From JAUWCW01 sp030609125 [NCBI: Candidatus Rokuibacteriota bacterium] (GTDB lineage Bacteria > JAUVQV01), in assembly GCA_030609125.1 (NCBI GenBank), contig JAUWCW010000039.1, positions 1 through 10,985 of the forward strand: 10,985 nt of DNA, written 5' to 3'. The stretch's first letter is position 1. Each line of letters starts with the position of its first letter. The notes under the pieces are model-generated. The model was not told the DNA's origin. It ran no database searches and worked only from the letters and a program-made list of their open reading frames with translations. Positions 1 to 6,450 of this stretch are shown piece by piece. A program made the translations under genes and the position numbers.

Positions 1-153
1 CAGCACTTTCTTCCGAACCGGGTCTTCGACTGGTACGACGTGGGACTCAACGCCGCAGCGGCCCTGCTGGGGCTGCTGGCCGCGGCCTGGTGGGCATGGA
101 CCGGGGCCGCGGCCGCAGCAGAAAGGCCGGAAGTCTCTCCAGGCTCCGAATGA
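1..153 (+). CDS. VanZ-like membrane protein, C-terminal fragment (5' end outside window)
   Basis: Frame 1 is open from the window edge to TGA at 151-153 and gives 50 residues. It begins QHFLPNRVFDWYDVGLN and continues into an Ala/Leu/Trp-rich hydrophobic helix of about 20 residues, then a short polar tail. The pattern 'Q-x-F-x-P-x-R-x-x-x-x-x-D-x-x-x-N' directly before a last transmembrane helix is typical of the C-terminus of VanZ-family small integral membrane proteins, named after the teicoplanin-resistance gene but mostly of unknown function. The product would sit in the inner membrane. The last 107 bp overlap the 3' end of the convergent HAD gene. Only the C-terminus is visible, so the family call is moderate and nothing can be said about its start or operon. 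Confidence 0.6.
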   Translation, partial: QHFLPNRVFDWYDVGLNAAAALLGLLAAAWWAWTGAAAAAERPEVSPGSE

Positions 154-823
154 CATGCGGTCCCCGCCGGCTGCCATCGCGCACCAGCCGGCACGCACGG
201 ATTCCCGCCCCGTGCGGGCCCCGGTAGTCCTGCAGGAAGCGGTCACCGACGAAGAGCGTCTCTTCCCCCGCAGCCCCCAGGTCGCGCAGGGCGGCCCGGA
301 AGATACGGGGCGAAGGCTTGGCGAAGCCGCACTCCGAGGAGATGGTTACGGAAGAGAAGCGCCCCCGCAGGTTGAGCCCTTCCAGAACGGCATGGAGACG
401 GGAGTCGAAATTCGACACCACGCCGAGGCGCACCCCGAGCTCTCCGAGCCTTTCCAGGACGCGAAGCGCGTCGGCGTACGGCCGCCAGGCATCGGCTTCG
501 GCAAAGGTCTCAAAGACCGCCTCAACCACCTCCGGGGGGAGGGGTCCGCAGCCTGCCCGTTCGAACGTCCGCGCCACGGCCCTCTTCCACCACCGCCTCT
601 CTCTCGACTCGGAGGTCCGCAGGAGCTCCCCCCCGGCAAAGCGCTCGGGCATGAGTTCCCGGTAGGCCTTGCGGAAATGGGCATCCAGGGCCCGCGCGCC
701 GCAGTGAACACCGTGGGCCGCCGCCGCCCGGGAGTAGACGGACCCCACCGAGGGGTAGGGGCGGATGAGGGTGCCCACGGCGTCGAAGAGGACTGTCCGG
801 GCGCGAATGCCGTCTTCTTTCAT
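47..823 (-). CDS. HAD superfamily (subfamily IA, REG-2/HDHD3-like) hydrolase
   Basis: A cytoplasmic haloacid-dehalogenase-fold hydrolase of 258 aa, probably a small-molecule phosphatase; the substrate is unknown. Motif I is FDAVGTL with the nucleophile Asp14. Motif II is the Ser in VVSNFD (Ser137). Motif III is the Lys in GFAKPSP (Lys169). Motif IV is GDRFLQD (Asp194, Asp199). The helical cap lies between about residues 20 and 115. Position 16, two residues after the nucleophile, is Val; in classical HAD phosphatases it is the acid/base Asp. The variant DAVGTL occurs, as I recall, in REG-2-like members. The last ~25 residues are a Pro/Arg-rich tail lying over the convergent VanZ-like gene and are probably a read-through extension. 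Start ATG at 823 has no clear Shine-Dalgarno. It lies 34 nt after the ferritin stop on the same strand, so co-transcription is likely. Confidence 0.85.
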   Translation of the reverse strand: MKEDGIRARTVLFDAVGTLIRPYPSVGSVYSRAAAAHGVHCGARALDAHFRKAYRELMPERFAGGELLRTSESRERRWWKRAVARTFERAGCGPLPPEVVEAVFETFAEADAWRPYADALRVLERLGELGVRLGVVSNFDSRLHAVLEGLNLRGRFSSVTISSECGFAKPSPRIFRAALRDLGAAGEETLFVGDRFLQDYRGPHGAGIRACRLVRDGSRRGPHVIRSLERLPAFLLRPRPRSMPTRPRPAAPAGPLRR

Positions 824-857
824 CCTGGAATACTAGCAGAGGGGCGGGACCGGCCGG

Positions 858-1394
858 CTACGTTCCCGAACCGTACGCCGCGGGATCGAAGGGCGACCCT
901 GCCGGAAAGGCCCTCCCCCCCAGTTCGCGGTCGATCATCAGAAGACCTGCCCTGCCCTTGCCGACTCTCTGCAGGTCGGCCACGATCTTTCCGGTGTTCC
1001 CCTCCTCTTCTATCTGCTCCTCGTTGAACCACGCCAGAATAGGCTCCGAGGGGAACTCGCTCTGCTCCCGGCAGATTTTCGTAAGATCCATGATCTTTCC
1101 CGAGATGAACTTCTCGTGCTTGTCAGCATCCTGGAAGGCCTCGAGGGGAGACTTCCACGTGGTCTTGAGCTGCTTGAGATTGAGGAGCCGCACCTTGCCT
1201 CCCCGCTCGAGAATATGATCGAAAAGCTTCATGGCGTGGATCGTCTCCTCGTGGGCCTGGCAGCGCATCCAGTGAGCCATGCCGTCGAGATTCTGCTCGT
1301 GAAACCAGGCGGCCATGGAAAGGTAGATATAGTACGACTCCAACTCGTTCTTGACCTGCTCGTTCATTGCGTCCCGGAGTTTTTTTCCGATCAT
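858..1394 (-). CDS. ftnA: Bacterial non-haem ferritin (FtnA type)
   Basis: Iron-storage ferritin of 178 aa, expected to form a 24-subunit cytoplasmic shell that oxidises Fe(II) at a diiron centre and stores it as ferric mineral. Every metal ligand falls at the E. coli FtnA position: Glu17, Glu50, His53, Glu94, Gln127 and Glu130 for sites A/B, and Glu49, Glu126, Glu129 and Glu130 for the third site C. Helix motifs visible are [31 protein letters not shown] and FNEEQIEEE. The reading frame stays open upstream to 1637, but the family N-terminus ([13 protein letters not shown]) and a GGGAGG about 12 nt upstream fix the start at ATG 1394. The C-terminus ([12 protein letters not shown]...) is slightly longer than usual. 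It is divergent from ino1 and upstream of the HAD gene. Confidence 0.95.
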   Translation of the reverse strand: MIGKKLRDAMNEQVKNELESYYIYLSMAAWFHEQNLDGMAHWMRCQAHEETIHAMKLFDHILERGGKVRLLNLKQLKTTWKSPLEAFQDADKHEKFISGKIMDLTKICREQSEFPSEPILAWFNEEQIEEEGNTGKIVADLQRVGKGRAGLLMIDRELGGRAFPAGSPFDPAAYGSGT

Positions 1395-1502
1395 TTCCCT
1401 TCTGCCTCCCTTTTCCGCCCGCTCCCGCGGGCCTGTTGACTCCCCCGGCCCGCGGCCGTCATGACGCGGCCCGAACCCGAGTGCATGCGGGGTCTTTTTC
1501 TC

Positions 1503-1508
1503 AGTATA
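1503..1508 (-). promoter_or_regulatory. Possible -10 element for ferritin
   Basis: On the minus strand TATACT (5 of 6 matches to TATAAT) lies about 109 nt upstream of the ferritin start, in the only AT-rich spot of that leader. At the right distance upstream I see only a poor -35 (TTCCGC with a 17-bp spacer), so activator dependence or a different promoter is possible. The implied leader of roughly 100 nt holds a GCCCGC/GCGGGC hairpin at 1417-1432 and a 10-bp palindrome CGTCATGACG at 1457-1466. No convincing Fur box was seen. Confidence 0.3.
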
Positions 1509-1553
1509 TAAGATTGTCCGGCGGCGCGGAAGTTTCCCCCTTCCGCCCCCGCA

Positions 1554-1582
1554 TTGCAAAACCTCCCCCTGTCTGGTATAAG
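1554..1582 (+). promoter_or_regulatory. Sigma70-type promoter for ino1
   Basis: -35 TTGCAA at 1554-1559 (4 of 6), a 17-bp spacer, and -10 TATAAG at 1577-1582 (5 of 6). The -10 is preceded by TGG, an extended -10 of the TGn type. Transcription would start near 1589, giving a leader of about 65 nt before the ino1 ATG at 1655. Spacing and extended -10 make this one of the two best promoters in the window. Confidence 0.6.
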
Positions 1583-1654
1583 CTTCTGACGGTCTGTTTC
1601 CTTCAGCGCTCGCGTAAAATGGCCGCTTCCCCGACATTCGGCAAGGAGGACACG

Positions 1655-2812
1655 ATGGGCAAAATCCGGGTGGGCGTCATCGGCATCGGCAACTGCGCCT
1701 CTTCGCTCGTTCAGGGCGTGGAGTACTACCGGGATGCTCGCGACGACCACTTCATTCCCGGCCTCATGCACCCTGTCCTCGGGGGCTATGCCGTCAGGGA
1801 CATAGAGTTCACCGTCGCCATCGACATCGATCGCAACAAGGTCGGCAAGGATCTTTCCCGGGCCGTCTTCTCAGAGCCCAACAACACCACCCGCTTTGCC
1901 GACGTGCCCCACAAGGGGGTGACGGTCGTCAAGGGCATGACCCACGACGGCCTGGGCAAGTATCTTTCGGAGATCATCCACAAGGCCGAGGGAAGCACGG
2001 CCGATATAGTCAGCCTGCTCAAGGAGACGAAGACCGACGTGGTGGTGAATTACCTTCCCGTCGGCAGCGAGATGGCCACCAAGTGGTACGTGGAGCAGGT
2101 GCTCAAAGCCGGGTGCGGCTTTATCAACTGCATACCCGTCTTCATCGCTTCCGGCTGGGTGAAGGACGGGGAGGGGGACTGGTCCCAGACCGGTTACTGG
2201 CGCAACCGTTTCCGCAAGGCCGGCCTTCCCCTCATCGGCGACGACATAAAGAGCCAGGTGGGCGCAACCATTCTCCACCGCACTCTTGTCAACCTCTTTC
2301 TCGACCGGGGGATGCCGATCGACCGGACTTACCAGCTCAACACCGGGGGAAACACGGACTTCCTCAACATGAAGGAGGAAGAAAGGCTCGCCAGCAAGAG
2401 ACGCAGCAAAACCAACTCCGTCACCTCCCAGATCCAGGCCCGGGGCCTGGAGATCGAGCCCGACAATGTCTACGTCGGCCCTTCGGACTACGTCCCCTGG
2501 CAGAAGGACAACAAGATCTGCTTTCTCCGCATCGAAAGCCGGCACTTCGGCGACGTGCCGATGAACCTGGAGTGCCGTCTCTCCGTCGAGGACTCGCCGA
2601 ACTCCGCCGGCGTGATCATCGACGCTATCCGCTGCTGCAAGGTGGCCCTCGACCAGGGTGTCAGCGGCGCCCTCGACGGACCGTCGGCCTACTTCATGAA
2701 GACCCCCCCCCGGCAGTTCCCCGACAACGTCGCCCATGACAAGGTTGAAAAATTCGCCCGGTCCGGCGCCGGAAAGAGCGCGGGCCGGAAGAAGAAATCC
2801 GTACGGAAGTAG
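1655..2812 (+). CDS. ino1: 1L-myo-inositol-1-phosphate (1D-myo-inositol 3-phosphate) synthase
   Basis: Converts glucose 6-phosphate to inositol phosphate by an NAD-dependent oxidation, aldol cyclisation and reduction; this is the first and committed step of inositol synthesis, in the cytoplasm. The 385-aa product starts with a Rossmann NAD-binding loop [12 protein letters not shown] (residues 7-18). It carries the family blocks [49 protein letters not shown] and [15 protein letters not shown], which hold the catalytic lysines and substrate-binding residues. Length fits the short archaeal/actinobacterial class (about 360-390 aa), not the ~520-aa eukaryotic class. ATG at 1655 is chosen for its strong AAGGAGG at 1643-1649; the frame is open further upstream without family similarity. 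The last ~15 residues are Lys/Arg/Gly-rich. surE follows after 15 nt. Confidence 0.95.
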   Translation: MGKIRVGVIGIGNCASSLVQGVEYYRDARDDHFIPGLMHPVLGGYAVRDIEFTVAIDIDRNKVGKDLSRAVFSEPNNTTRFADVPHKGVTVVKGMTHDGLGKYLSEIIHKAEGSTADIVSLLKETKTDVVVNYLPVGSEMATKWYVEQVLKAGCGFINCIPVFIASGWVKDGEGDWSQTGYWRNRFRKAGLPLIGDDIKSQVGATILHRTLVNLFLDRGMPIDRTYQLNTGGNTDFLNMKEEERLASKRRSKTNSVTSQIQARGLEIEPDNVYVGPSDYVPWQKDNKICFLRIESRHFGDVPMNLECRLSVEDSPNSAGVIIDAIRCCKVALDQGVSGALDGPSAYFMKTPPRQFPDNVAHDKVEKFARSGAGKSAGRKKKSVRK

Positions 2813-2827
2813 CCGGGGCCGGCAGCG

Positions 2828-3622
2828 ATGCGTCTGCTCCTCACCAACGACGACGGAGTGGGTGCACCGGGACTGGCCGCCCTCTACGAGCACGTCAGGG
2901 ATCTGGGGGAGGTCACCATCGTCGCCCCCGACACGGAGCGAAGCGCCGTGGGACACGCCATCACCCTCTCCGATCCTCTCCGGGTCAGCACCTGGCTCCA
3001 CCCCGGCGGAGCGAACGCCTACGCCGTCTCCGGAACTCCCGCTGACTGCGTCAAGATCGCCGTCCGGGCGATCATGAAGTCTCCTCCGGACATCGTTCTC
3101 TCGGGAATCAACCAGGGGGCCAACCTGGGCACCAACGTCCTGTACTCCGGGACGGTGTCGGCCGCCACCGAGGCGGCCATGCTCGGCATCCCCGCCGCGG
3201 CCTTCTCCCTGGCGGACCGCCATCATGACGATTTTGCCCCGGCCGCAGCCTTCGCCCGCCGCCTTGCAGGAGAAATCCACCGCCGGGGGCTCCCGCGCGG
3301 AGTCTCGCTCAACGTCAACGTCCCCCCTCTTGCGGGGGACAGGATCCGGGGTGTGGCGGTGACGCGCCAGGGGCGGCTCCGCGTCCTCGAGTGGTTCGAC
3401 CGGAGGGTGGACCCGCGCGACAACACCTATTACTGGATGGCGGGGGAGAACACCCTCGACGGGGCTCCTGACGGATCGGGAATAGACGATGCCGCCGTCC
3501 GGGAGGGCCTGATCTCCGTGACTCCGATCCGATACGACCTGACCGCCGGAGAGGAGCTGGAGAGAATCGGAAACTGGGATCTCGGGGATGGAACTTTCCC
3601 CCCCCCGTCGGTTTCAAAGTAA
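2828..3622 (+). CDS. surE: 5'/3'-nucleotidase SurE
   Basis: Stationary-phase survival protein family: a divalent-metal phosphatase acting on nucleoside 5'- and 3'-monophosphates and, in some bacteria, short polyphosphate. The 264-aa product opens with LLTNDDG, giving metal ligands Asp8 and Asp9. Ser39 lies in APDTERSAVGHAITL and Asn95 in LSGINQGANLGTNVLYSGT, all at the positions typical of SurE. The C-terminal half (WFDRRVDPRDNTYYWMAGE, then DAAVREGLISVTPI) matches the dimerisation/swap region. Start ATG at 2828 gives the canonical MRLLLTNDDG; no strong Shine-Dalgarno precedes it, so translation may depend on coupling to ino1, 15 nt upstream. In many proteobacteria surE sits with pcm/nlpD/rpoS; here it sits between inositol genes, so any pathway link is only inferred. 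Confidence 0.95.
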   Translation: MRLLLTNDDGVGAPGLAALYEHVRDLGEVTIVAPDTERSAVGHAITLSDPLRVSTWLHPGGANAYAVSGTPADCVKIAVRAIMKSPPDIVLSGINQGANLGTNVLYSGTVSAATEAAMLGIPAAAFSLADRHHDDFAPAAAFARRLAGEIHRRGLPRGVSLNVNVPPLAGDRIRGVAVTRQGRLRVLEWFDRRVDPRDNTYYWMAGENTLDGAPDGSGIDDAAVREGLISVTPIRYDLTAGEELERIGNWDLGDGTFPPPSVSK

Positions 3623-3633
3623 TTGAAACGGGG
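3603..3633 (+). repeat. Inverted repeat spanning the surE stop codon
   Basis: GTTTCA (3611-3616) pairs with TGAAAC (3624-3629) around a 7-nt loop that contains part of the surE stop codon. After a 4-nt bulge, CCCC (3603-3606) can pair with GGGG (3630-3633). There is no T-tract after it, so it is not a standard intrinsic terminator on its own. Confidence 0.35.
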
Positions 3634-3678
3634 CAAGCAAAAGCAGTAACAGCCCCCGAAAAAACCTCCTTAACCCTG

Positions 3679-3711
3679 GGGGATCGGGCAGTTTCCTACT
3701 GTCCGGTCCCC
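3679..3711 (+). terminator. 14-bp stem-loop after surE (terminator or REP-like element)
   Basis: GGGGATCGGGCAGT (3679-3692) pairs with ACTGTCCGGTCCCC (3698-3711) around the loop TTCCT. In plus-strand RNA all 14 positions pair, two of them as G-U wobbles; in minus-strand RNA those two would be A/C mismatches, so the plus strand is favoured. ACCCTCTTTT follows, a modest pyrimidine/T tract, so a Rho-independent terminator 56 nt after surE is plausible. The right arm, CTGTCCGGTCCCC, also resembles repetitive extragenic palindromes of high-GC bacteria. Confidence 0.5.
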
Positions 3712-3751
3712 ACCCTCTTTTCCGGAAGCGGCCCTTTTGCGCAATCTCGGC

Positions 3752-3818
3752 GTCAGGCTGCAGGATTCGCTTGTGCGGTCCGCCTGAGGCGGACCTCCGC
3801 ACGTACCCCTTGCCTGAC
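3752..3818. repeat. Nested palindromic element
   Basis: The core is GTGCGG+TCCGCC (3773-3784), a TGA loop, then GGCGGA (3788-3793), a CCT bulge and CCGCAC (3797-3802): 12 paired positions. Outside it, GTCAGGC (3752-3758) and GCCTGAC (3812-3818) form a second perfect 7-bp pair, leaving internal loops of 14 and 9 nt. A weaker third pair, TGCGCAA (3738-3744) with TTGCACA (3825-3831), has one mismatch. Such concentric pairing is more than chance hairpins usually give and may be a structured RNA or a palindromic repeat. Confidence 0.5.
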
Positions 3819-3915
3819 TTGATCTTGCACAAAATTGCTCGCTTCCGCCGGCCATCCTCCCGAAAAAACCGGAAAAATCTGGTAATCCATCGATCAATTG
3901 TCTAATCTGAATCCC

Positions 3916-4752
3916 ATGCACAGTCAGGAAGAGTTGAAGACGTACCTTCGGGTGGCGATGCGGGCGTGCCGGGCGGCGGGCCGTCTCCAGATGGCCTCCT
4001 TCGGAAAGCTTCAGAAGGTGGAGCACAAGGGCGAGATCGATCTGGTTACAGACGTGGACCGGCAGTCGGAGGAAAAGATCGTCGGGATCCTCGCACGGGC
4101 CTTCCCCAGCCACGGCATCCTCGCCGAGGAGAGCCCGCCCTCATCGGGGGAATCGGGCTATCTCTGGGTAGTGGACCCTCTCGACGGTACGACCAACTAC
4201 TCCCGGGGATTTCCCTTCTTCTGCGTCTCCATTGCCCTCGCGCTGCGAGGAAGGGTTCTCGCGGCAGCCGTCTTCAACCCCGTCCTCGGCGAGCTCTTCA
4301 CGGCCCGCCTCGGCGGCGGCGCCTTTTTGAACGGCCGGAAGATGCGGGTCAGCCGGCAGGGGCGCCTCGACGAAGGCTTCCTCGCCACCGGTTTTCCCTA
4401 CGACATACGCCGCTCCCGGAAAAACAACCTGGATCACTTCGCCCGCTTTGCCGTCCGCTGCCTCGCCATCAGGCGCGCCGGAGCCGCCGCCCTCGACCTG
4501 GCGTACGTTGCCGCCGGAAAATTCGACGGCTACTGGGAGCTCAAACTCAAGCCCTGGGACCTTGCGGCGGGAGCGCTCCTGGTCCAGGAGGCGGGCGGCC
4601 GGGCAACGACGACGGGCGGGAATACGTGGCGGCTGAAACAGGGCGATATCGTCGCCTCAAACGGTCTTGTCCACGATCAGATGCTCGCCCTGCTGAACAG
4701 CCGGGGCGCCGTCGGGGGCAGAGCCGCCCGCGACGGGGACCGGGCCCAATGA
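3916..4752 (+). CDS. suhB: Inositol-1-monophosphatase family protein
   Basis: Mg2+-dependent, lithium-sensitive-type sugar phosphatase fold; the likely reaction is hydrolysis of inositol phosphate to myo-inositol, though some relatives act on fructose 1,6-bisphosphate, histidinol phosphate or PAP. The 278-aa protein shows the metal ligands Glu71 (ILAEES), Asp87 and Asp90 (WVVDPLDGTTNY) and Asp215 (LKPWDLAAGALLVQEAGG). The insert GFPFFCVSIAL and the block LGGGAFLNGRKM are also typical. ATG at 3916 is chosen; an in-frame TTG at 3898 would add six residues, and neither start has a clear Shine-Dalgarno. The C-terminal ~15 residues are Arg/Gly-rich and probably unstructured. The gene lies downstream of ino1 and surE, supporting an inositol role over a purely SuhB-like transcription role. 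The symbol is tentative. Confidence 0.85.
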   Translation: MHSQEELKTYLRVAMRACRAAGRLQMASFGKLQKVEHKGEIDLVTDVDRQSEEKIVGILARAFPSHGILAEESPPSSGESGYLWVVDPLDGTTNYSRGFPFFCVSIALALRGRVLAAAVFNPVLGELFTARLGGGAFLNGRKMRVSRQGRLDEGFLATGFPYDIRRSRKNNLDHFARFAVRCLAIRRAGAAALDLAYVAAGKFDGYWELKLKPWDLAAGALLVQEAGGRATTTGGNTWRLKQGDIVASNGLVHDQMLALLNSRGAVGGRAARDGDRAQ

Positions 4753-4765
4753 AAGGAGGAGAATC

Positions 4766-4951
4766 ATGGTTTTCGGAATCTCTCTGATAGTGGCGGGGGT
4801 CCTCATCGCAATCTACCCCCCCCTGCTGTCGCTGATCGTAGCCTCGTTCTTCATCATCGGCGGCACGTTCCTCGTCTTCCTCAGCTACTCCTACAAAAAG
4901 CTCGCCCGCAGTTCCGACGACCCGGCGATGAAATTCTTCATCCGCTACTGA
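4766..4951 (+). CDS. Small two-helix membrane protein, unknown function
   Basis: 61 aa starting MVFGISLIVAGVLIAIYPP. Residues ~3-18 and ~20-44 form two hydrophobic helices split by a Pro-Pro turn, and the tail (SYKKLARSSDDPAMKFFIRY) is polar and basic, probably cytoplasmic. The start is well supported: AAAGGAGGA (4752-4760) lies 5 nt before ATG 4766 and overlaps the IMPase stop, so the two are translationally linked. The pattern 'hydrophobic-hydrophobic-x-P-x-L-L-x-x-I-V-A-x-x-x-x-I-x-G' resembles small DUF3096-type membrane proteins, but I cannot confirm that. The role is unknown; the position next to the IMPase gene is the only functional hint. Confidence 0.75.
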   Translation: MVFGISLIVAGVLIAIYPPLLSLIVASFFIIGGTFLVFLSYSYKKLARSSDDPAMKFFIRY

Positions 4952-4963
4952 GGAGCGTCTGGA

Positions 4964-5413
4964 TCAGCGGAGGGTGGAGCGGTACTCTTCGGAGTTGAGG
5001 AGATTCCGGTAGACCGCCCGGCGTCTTCCGCCTCCGCGCAGGTGCCCGAGACGGGTCTTCAGCTCCTCCCGGCCCGGCGGCCTCCCCAGCAGGTCCAGAA
5101 AGAGCCTCCGGACGAAAAACTCGTCCGAGGCGAAAAGGGCGGAGAGAACCATATCCCTCTTCACCTCCCCGCTGCGGAGACCCCCCTCCCACTTCGCGGC
5201 TTCTTTCTTCCGGGGCGAACGCCCCAGGACGCGGCTGTAAGCCATGGAGACGAAGGCCCCGTCGTCGCGGGGGAAGGGAAGGTTCTTGACGGTCGTTCCC
5301 GGCGGGGCAGGGTGCCACGGCACGTCCGCACGAGCCGGGCCGGGGGACACAACCGCCAGGGCCCCGGCGAGCATCCCGCCCCACAGCATCCCGGCCTTCA
5401 AGAACAACCCCAT
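4964..5413 (-). CDS. Secreted/periplasmic protein with two DUF4214-like repeats
   Basis: 149 aa with a signal peptide: MGLFLKAGMLWGGMLAG..., a hydrophobic core, and a probable cleavage site after Ala-Arg-Ala at about residue 29. The mature part has FVSMAYSRVLGRSPRKKEAA followed by KWEGGLRSG...FASDEF (residues 54-100), which fits the DUF4214 pattern (Y-x-x-x-L-G-R-x-P ... W ... L-x-x-G ... F-x-x-S-x-E-F). A degenerate second copy follows (RRLFLDLLGRPPGREELK ... LLNSEEYR, residues 102-145). DUF4214 modules occur in secreted and surface proteins with no known enzymatic activity. The frame is open upstream into moaA, but the signal peptide favours ATG 5413; its Shine-Dalgarno is weak. It follows moaA by 50 nt, a gap holding two small inverted repeats, so it may or may not be in the moa operon. 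Confidence 0.7.
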   Translation of the reverse strand: MGLFLKAGMLWGGMLAGALAVVSPGPARADVPWHPAPPGTTVKNLPFPRDDGAFVSMAYSRVLGRSPRKKEAAKWEGGLRSGEVKRDMVLSALFASDEFFVRRLFLDLLGRPPGREELKTRLGHLRGGGRRRAVYRNLLNSEEYRSTLR

Positions 5414-5463
5414 TTGCGATCTTTCACGGGTAATCGGGGAAGATCCCAATACTTGGGTTCTCC

Positions 5464-6450
5464 TCAGCCGCCGATCTGGCACATGGTCCTGATGAAATTC
5501 CCCCCGTTCCCCTTGGGGGCCAGATCGTGCGATGCCGGCTTGCGGCGGATCGCTTCCCGGAAGATGTCGACCAGCACGTCTCCCCGTTCCCCGGCCCTGA
5601 AGGGGGTCTTGACGTCCACCCCCACACGGTCGCTGAGCAGGCAGGTCCGGATCCAGCCGTCGGCGGTGAGCCGGATACGGTTGCAGGAGCTGCAGAAGTG
5701 CCGGCTCAGGGGGCTGATGAAGCCGATGTTCCCCTTCGCCCCGGGGATCCTGTAGTACCTTGCCGGACCGAGTCCGCGCGGGCCGTCGGCGGAACAGAGA
5801 CCGAAGCTCTCCTGCAGTTTCGATCGCAGGCTCGCACTGGAGATGTACTTCCGACGGCGCTGCAGGTCCGAATTGCCGATGGGCATGAATTCGATGAACC
5901 GCACGTGCAGCTCCCGATCGACGGTCAGGCGTGCCATCTGCTCGACCTCGTCGTCGTTCACTCCCGGAATGACGACCTGGTTTATCTTGACCGGCGCAAG
6001 GCCGGCCTCCACAGCCGCATCGATCCCGGCCATGACCCTCTCCAGGCTTCCCCCGCGGCAGATTCGGCGGTACCGGTCGGGCCTGAGCGTGTCGAGACTG
6101 ATATTGACCCTGCGAAGGCCCGCCTCCCTGAGAGGGCCCGCCATCTTCGTCAGAAGGAGCGCGTTGGTCGTCAGGGACAGGTCCTCGATCACGCCCATGG
6201 CGGAGAGCCTTCTCACCAGGTCGAGAATCCCGCCCCGCACGAGGGGCTCCCCGCCTGTGATCCGGATGCCTTTCAGCCCGAGCGGGCCGGCGACGGTGGC
6301 GATGATCTCCACCAGCTCGTCATAGGTCAGGATATCCCTCTGCGGCAGGATCCGGATTCCTTCCTGGGGCATGCAGTAGATGCATCTCAGGTTGCAGCGG
6401 TCCGTGACGCTCAGACGCAGGTACGAGATGGATCTCCCCTGTTCCGTCAT
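5464..6450 (-). CDS. moaA: GTP 3',8-cyclase MoaA
   Basis: Radical-SAM enzyme that, with MoaC, turns GTP into cyclic pyranopterin monophosphate, the first step of molybdenum cofactor synthesis in the cytoplasm. In the 328-aa product the N-terminal cluster motif is CNLRCIYC (Cys19, Cys23, Cys26). The SAM-binding GGEP motif is in [13 protein letters not shown], and the second [4Fe-4S] site is CSSCN-x11-C near the C-terminus ([20 protein letters not shown]). The protein ends in CQIGG; the C-terminal Gly-Gly is a known MoaA requirement. Start ATG 6450 overlaps the moaC stop as ATGA, indicating translational coupling; a longer frame to 6567 lies over moaC and is ignored. Length is typical (about 325-340 aa). 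Confidence 0.96.
   Translation of the reverse strand: MTEQGRSISYLRLSVTDRCNLRCIYCMPQEGIRILPQRDILTYDELVEIIATVAGPLGLKGIRITGGEPLVRGGILDLVRRLSAMGVIEDLSLTTNALLLTKMAGPLREAGLRRVNISLDTLRPDRYRRICRGGSLERVMAGIDAAVEAGLAPVKINQVVIPGVNDDEVEQMARLTVDRELHVRFIEFMPIGNSDLQRRRKYISSASLRSKLQESFGLCSADGPRGLGPARYYRIPGAKGNIGFISPLSRHFCSSCNRIRLTADGWIRTCLLSDRVGVDVKTPFRAGERGDVLVDIFREAIRRKPASHDLAPKGNGGNFIRTMCQIGG

Larger units (their letters stand above)
3623..3915. other. Intergenic region between surE and the IMPase gene, rich in inverted repeats
   Basis: About 293 bp without a convincing gene. It contains the REP-like stem at 3679-3711, the nested stem at 3752-3818, and an exact 12-bp direct repeat CCCGAAAAAACC at 3655-3666 and 3859-3870. 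A 72-codon reading frame on the minus strand (3614-3832) runs through these palindromes and has no recognisable protein features. No convincing promoter for the downstream gene was found. The region could hold the surE terminator, a REP/BIME-type element, a small structured RNA, or a combination. Confidence 0.6.

Noticed and set aside
1395-1637. N-terminal extension of ferritin by 81 residues
   Set aside because: The extension is low-complexity, crosses the promoter region, and the usual ferritin N-terminus with a Shine-Dalgarno starts at 1394.
1871-3280. Long minus-strand frame of 469 codons under ino1 and surE
   Set aside because: It is an antisense shadow of two well-conserved genes, typical in high-GC DNA, with no family motif.
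3614-3832. Minus-strand reading frame of 72 codons in the surE-IMPase gap
   Set aside because: It overlaps the surE end and the palindromes, and its Arg/Pro/Gly-rich translation shows no domain or ribosome site.
3824-3839. Sigma54-like promoter (TTGCAC ... TTGCT) before the IMPase gene
   Set aside because: The spacing between the two parts is one base short and the invariant GG of the -24 element is absent.
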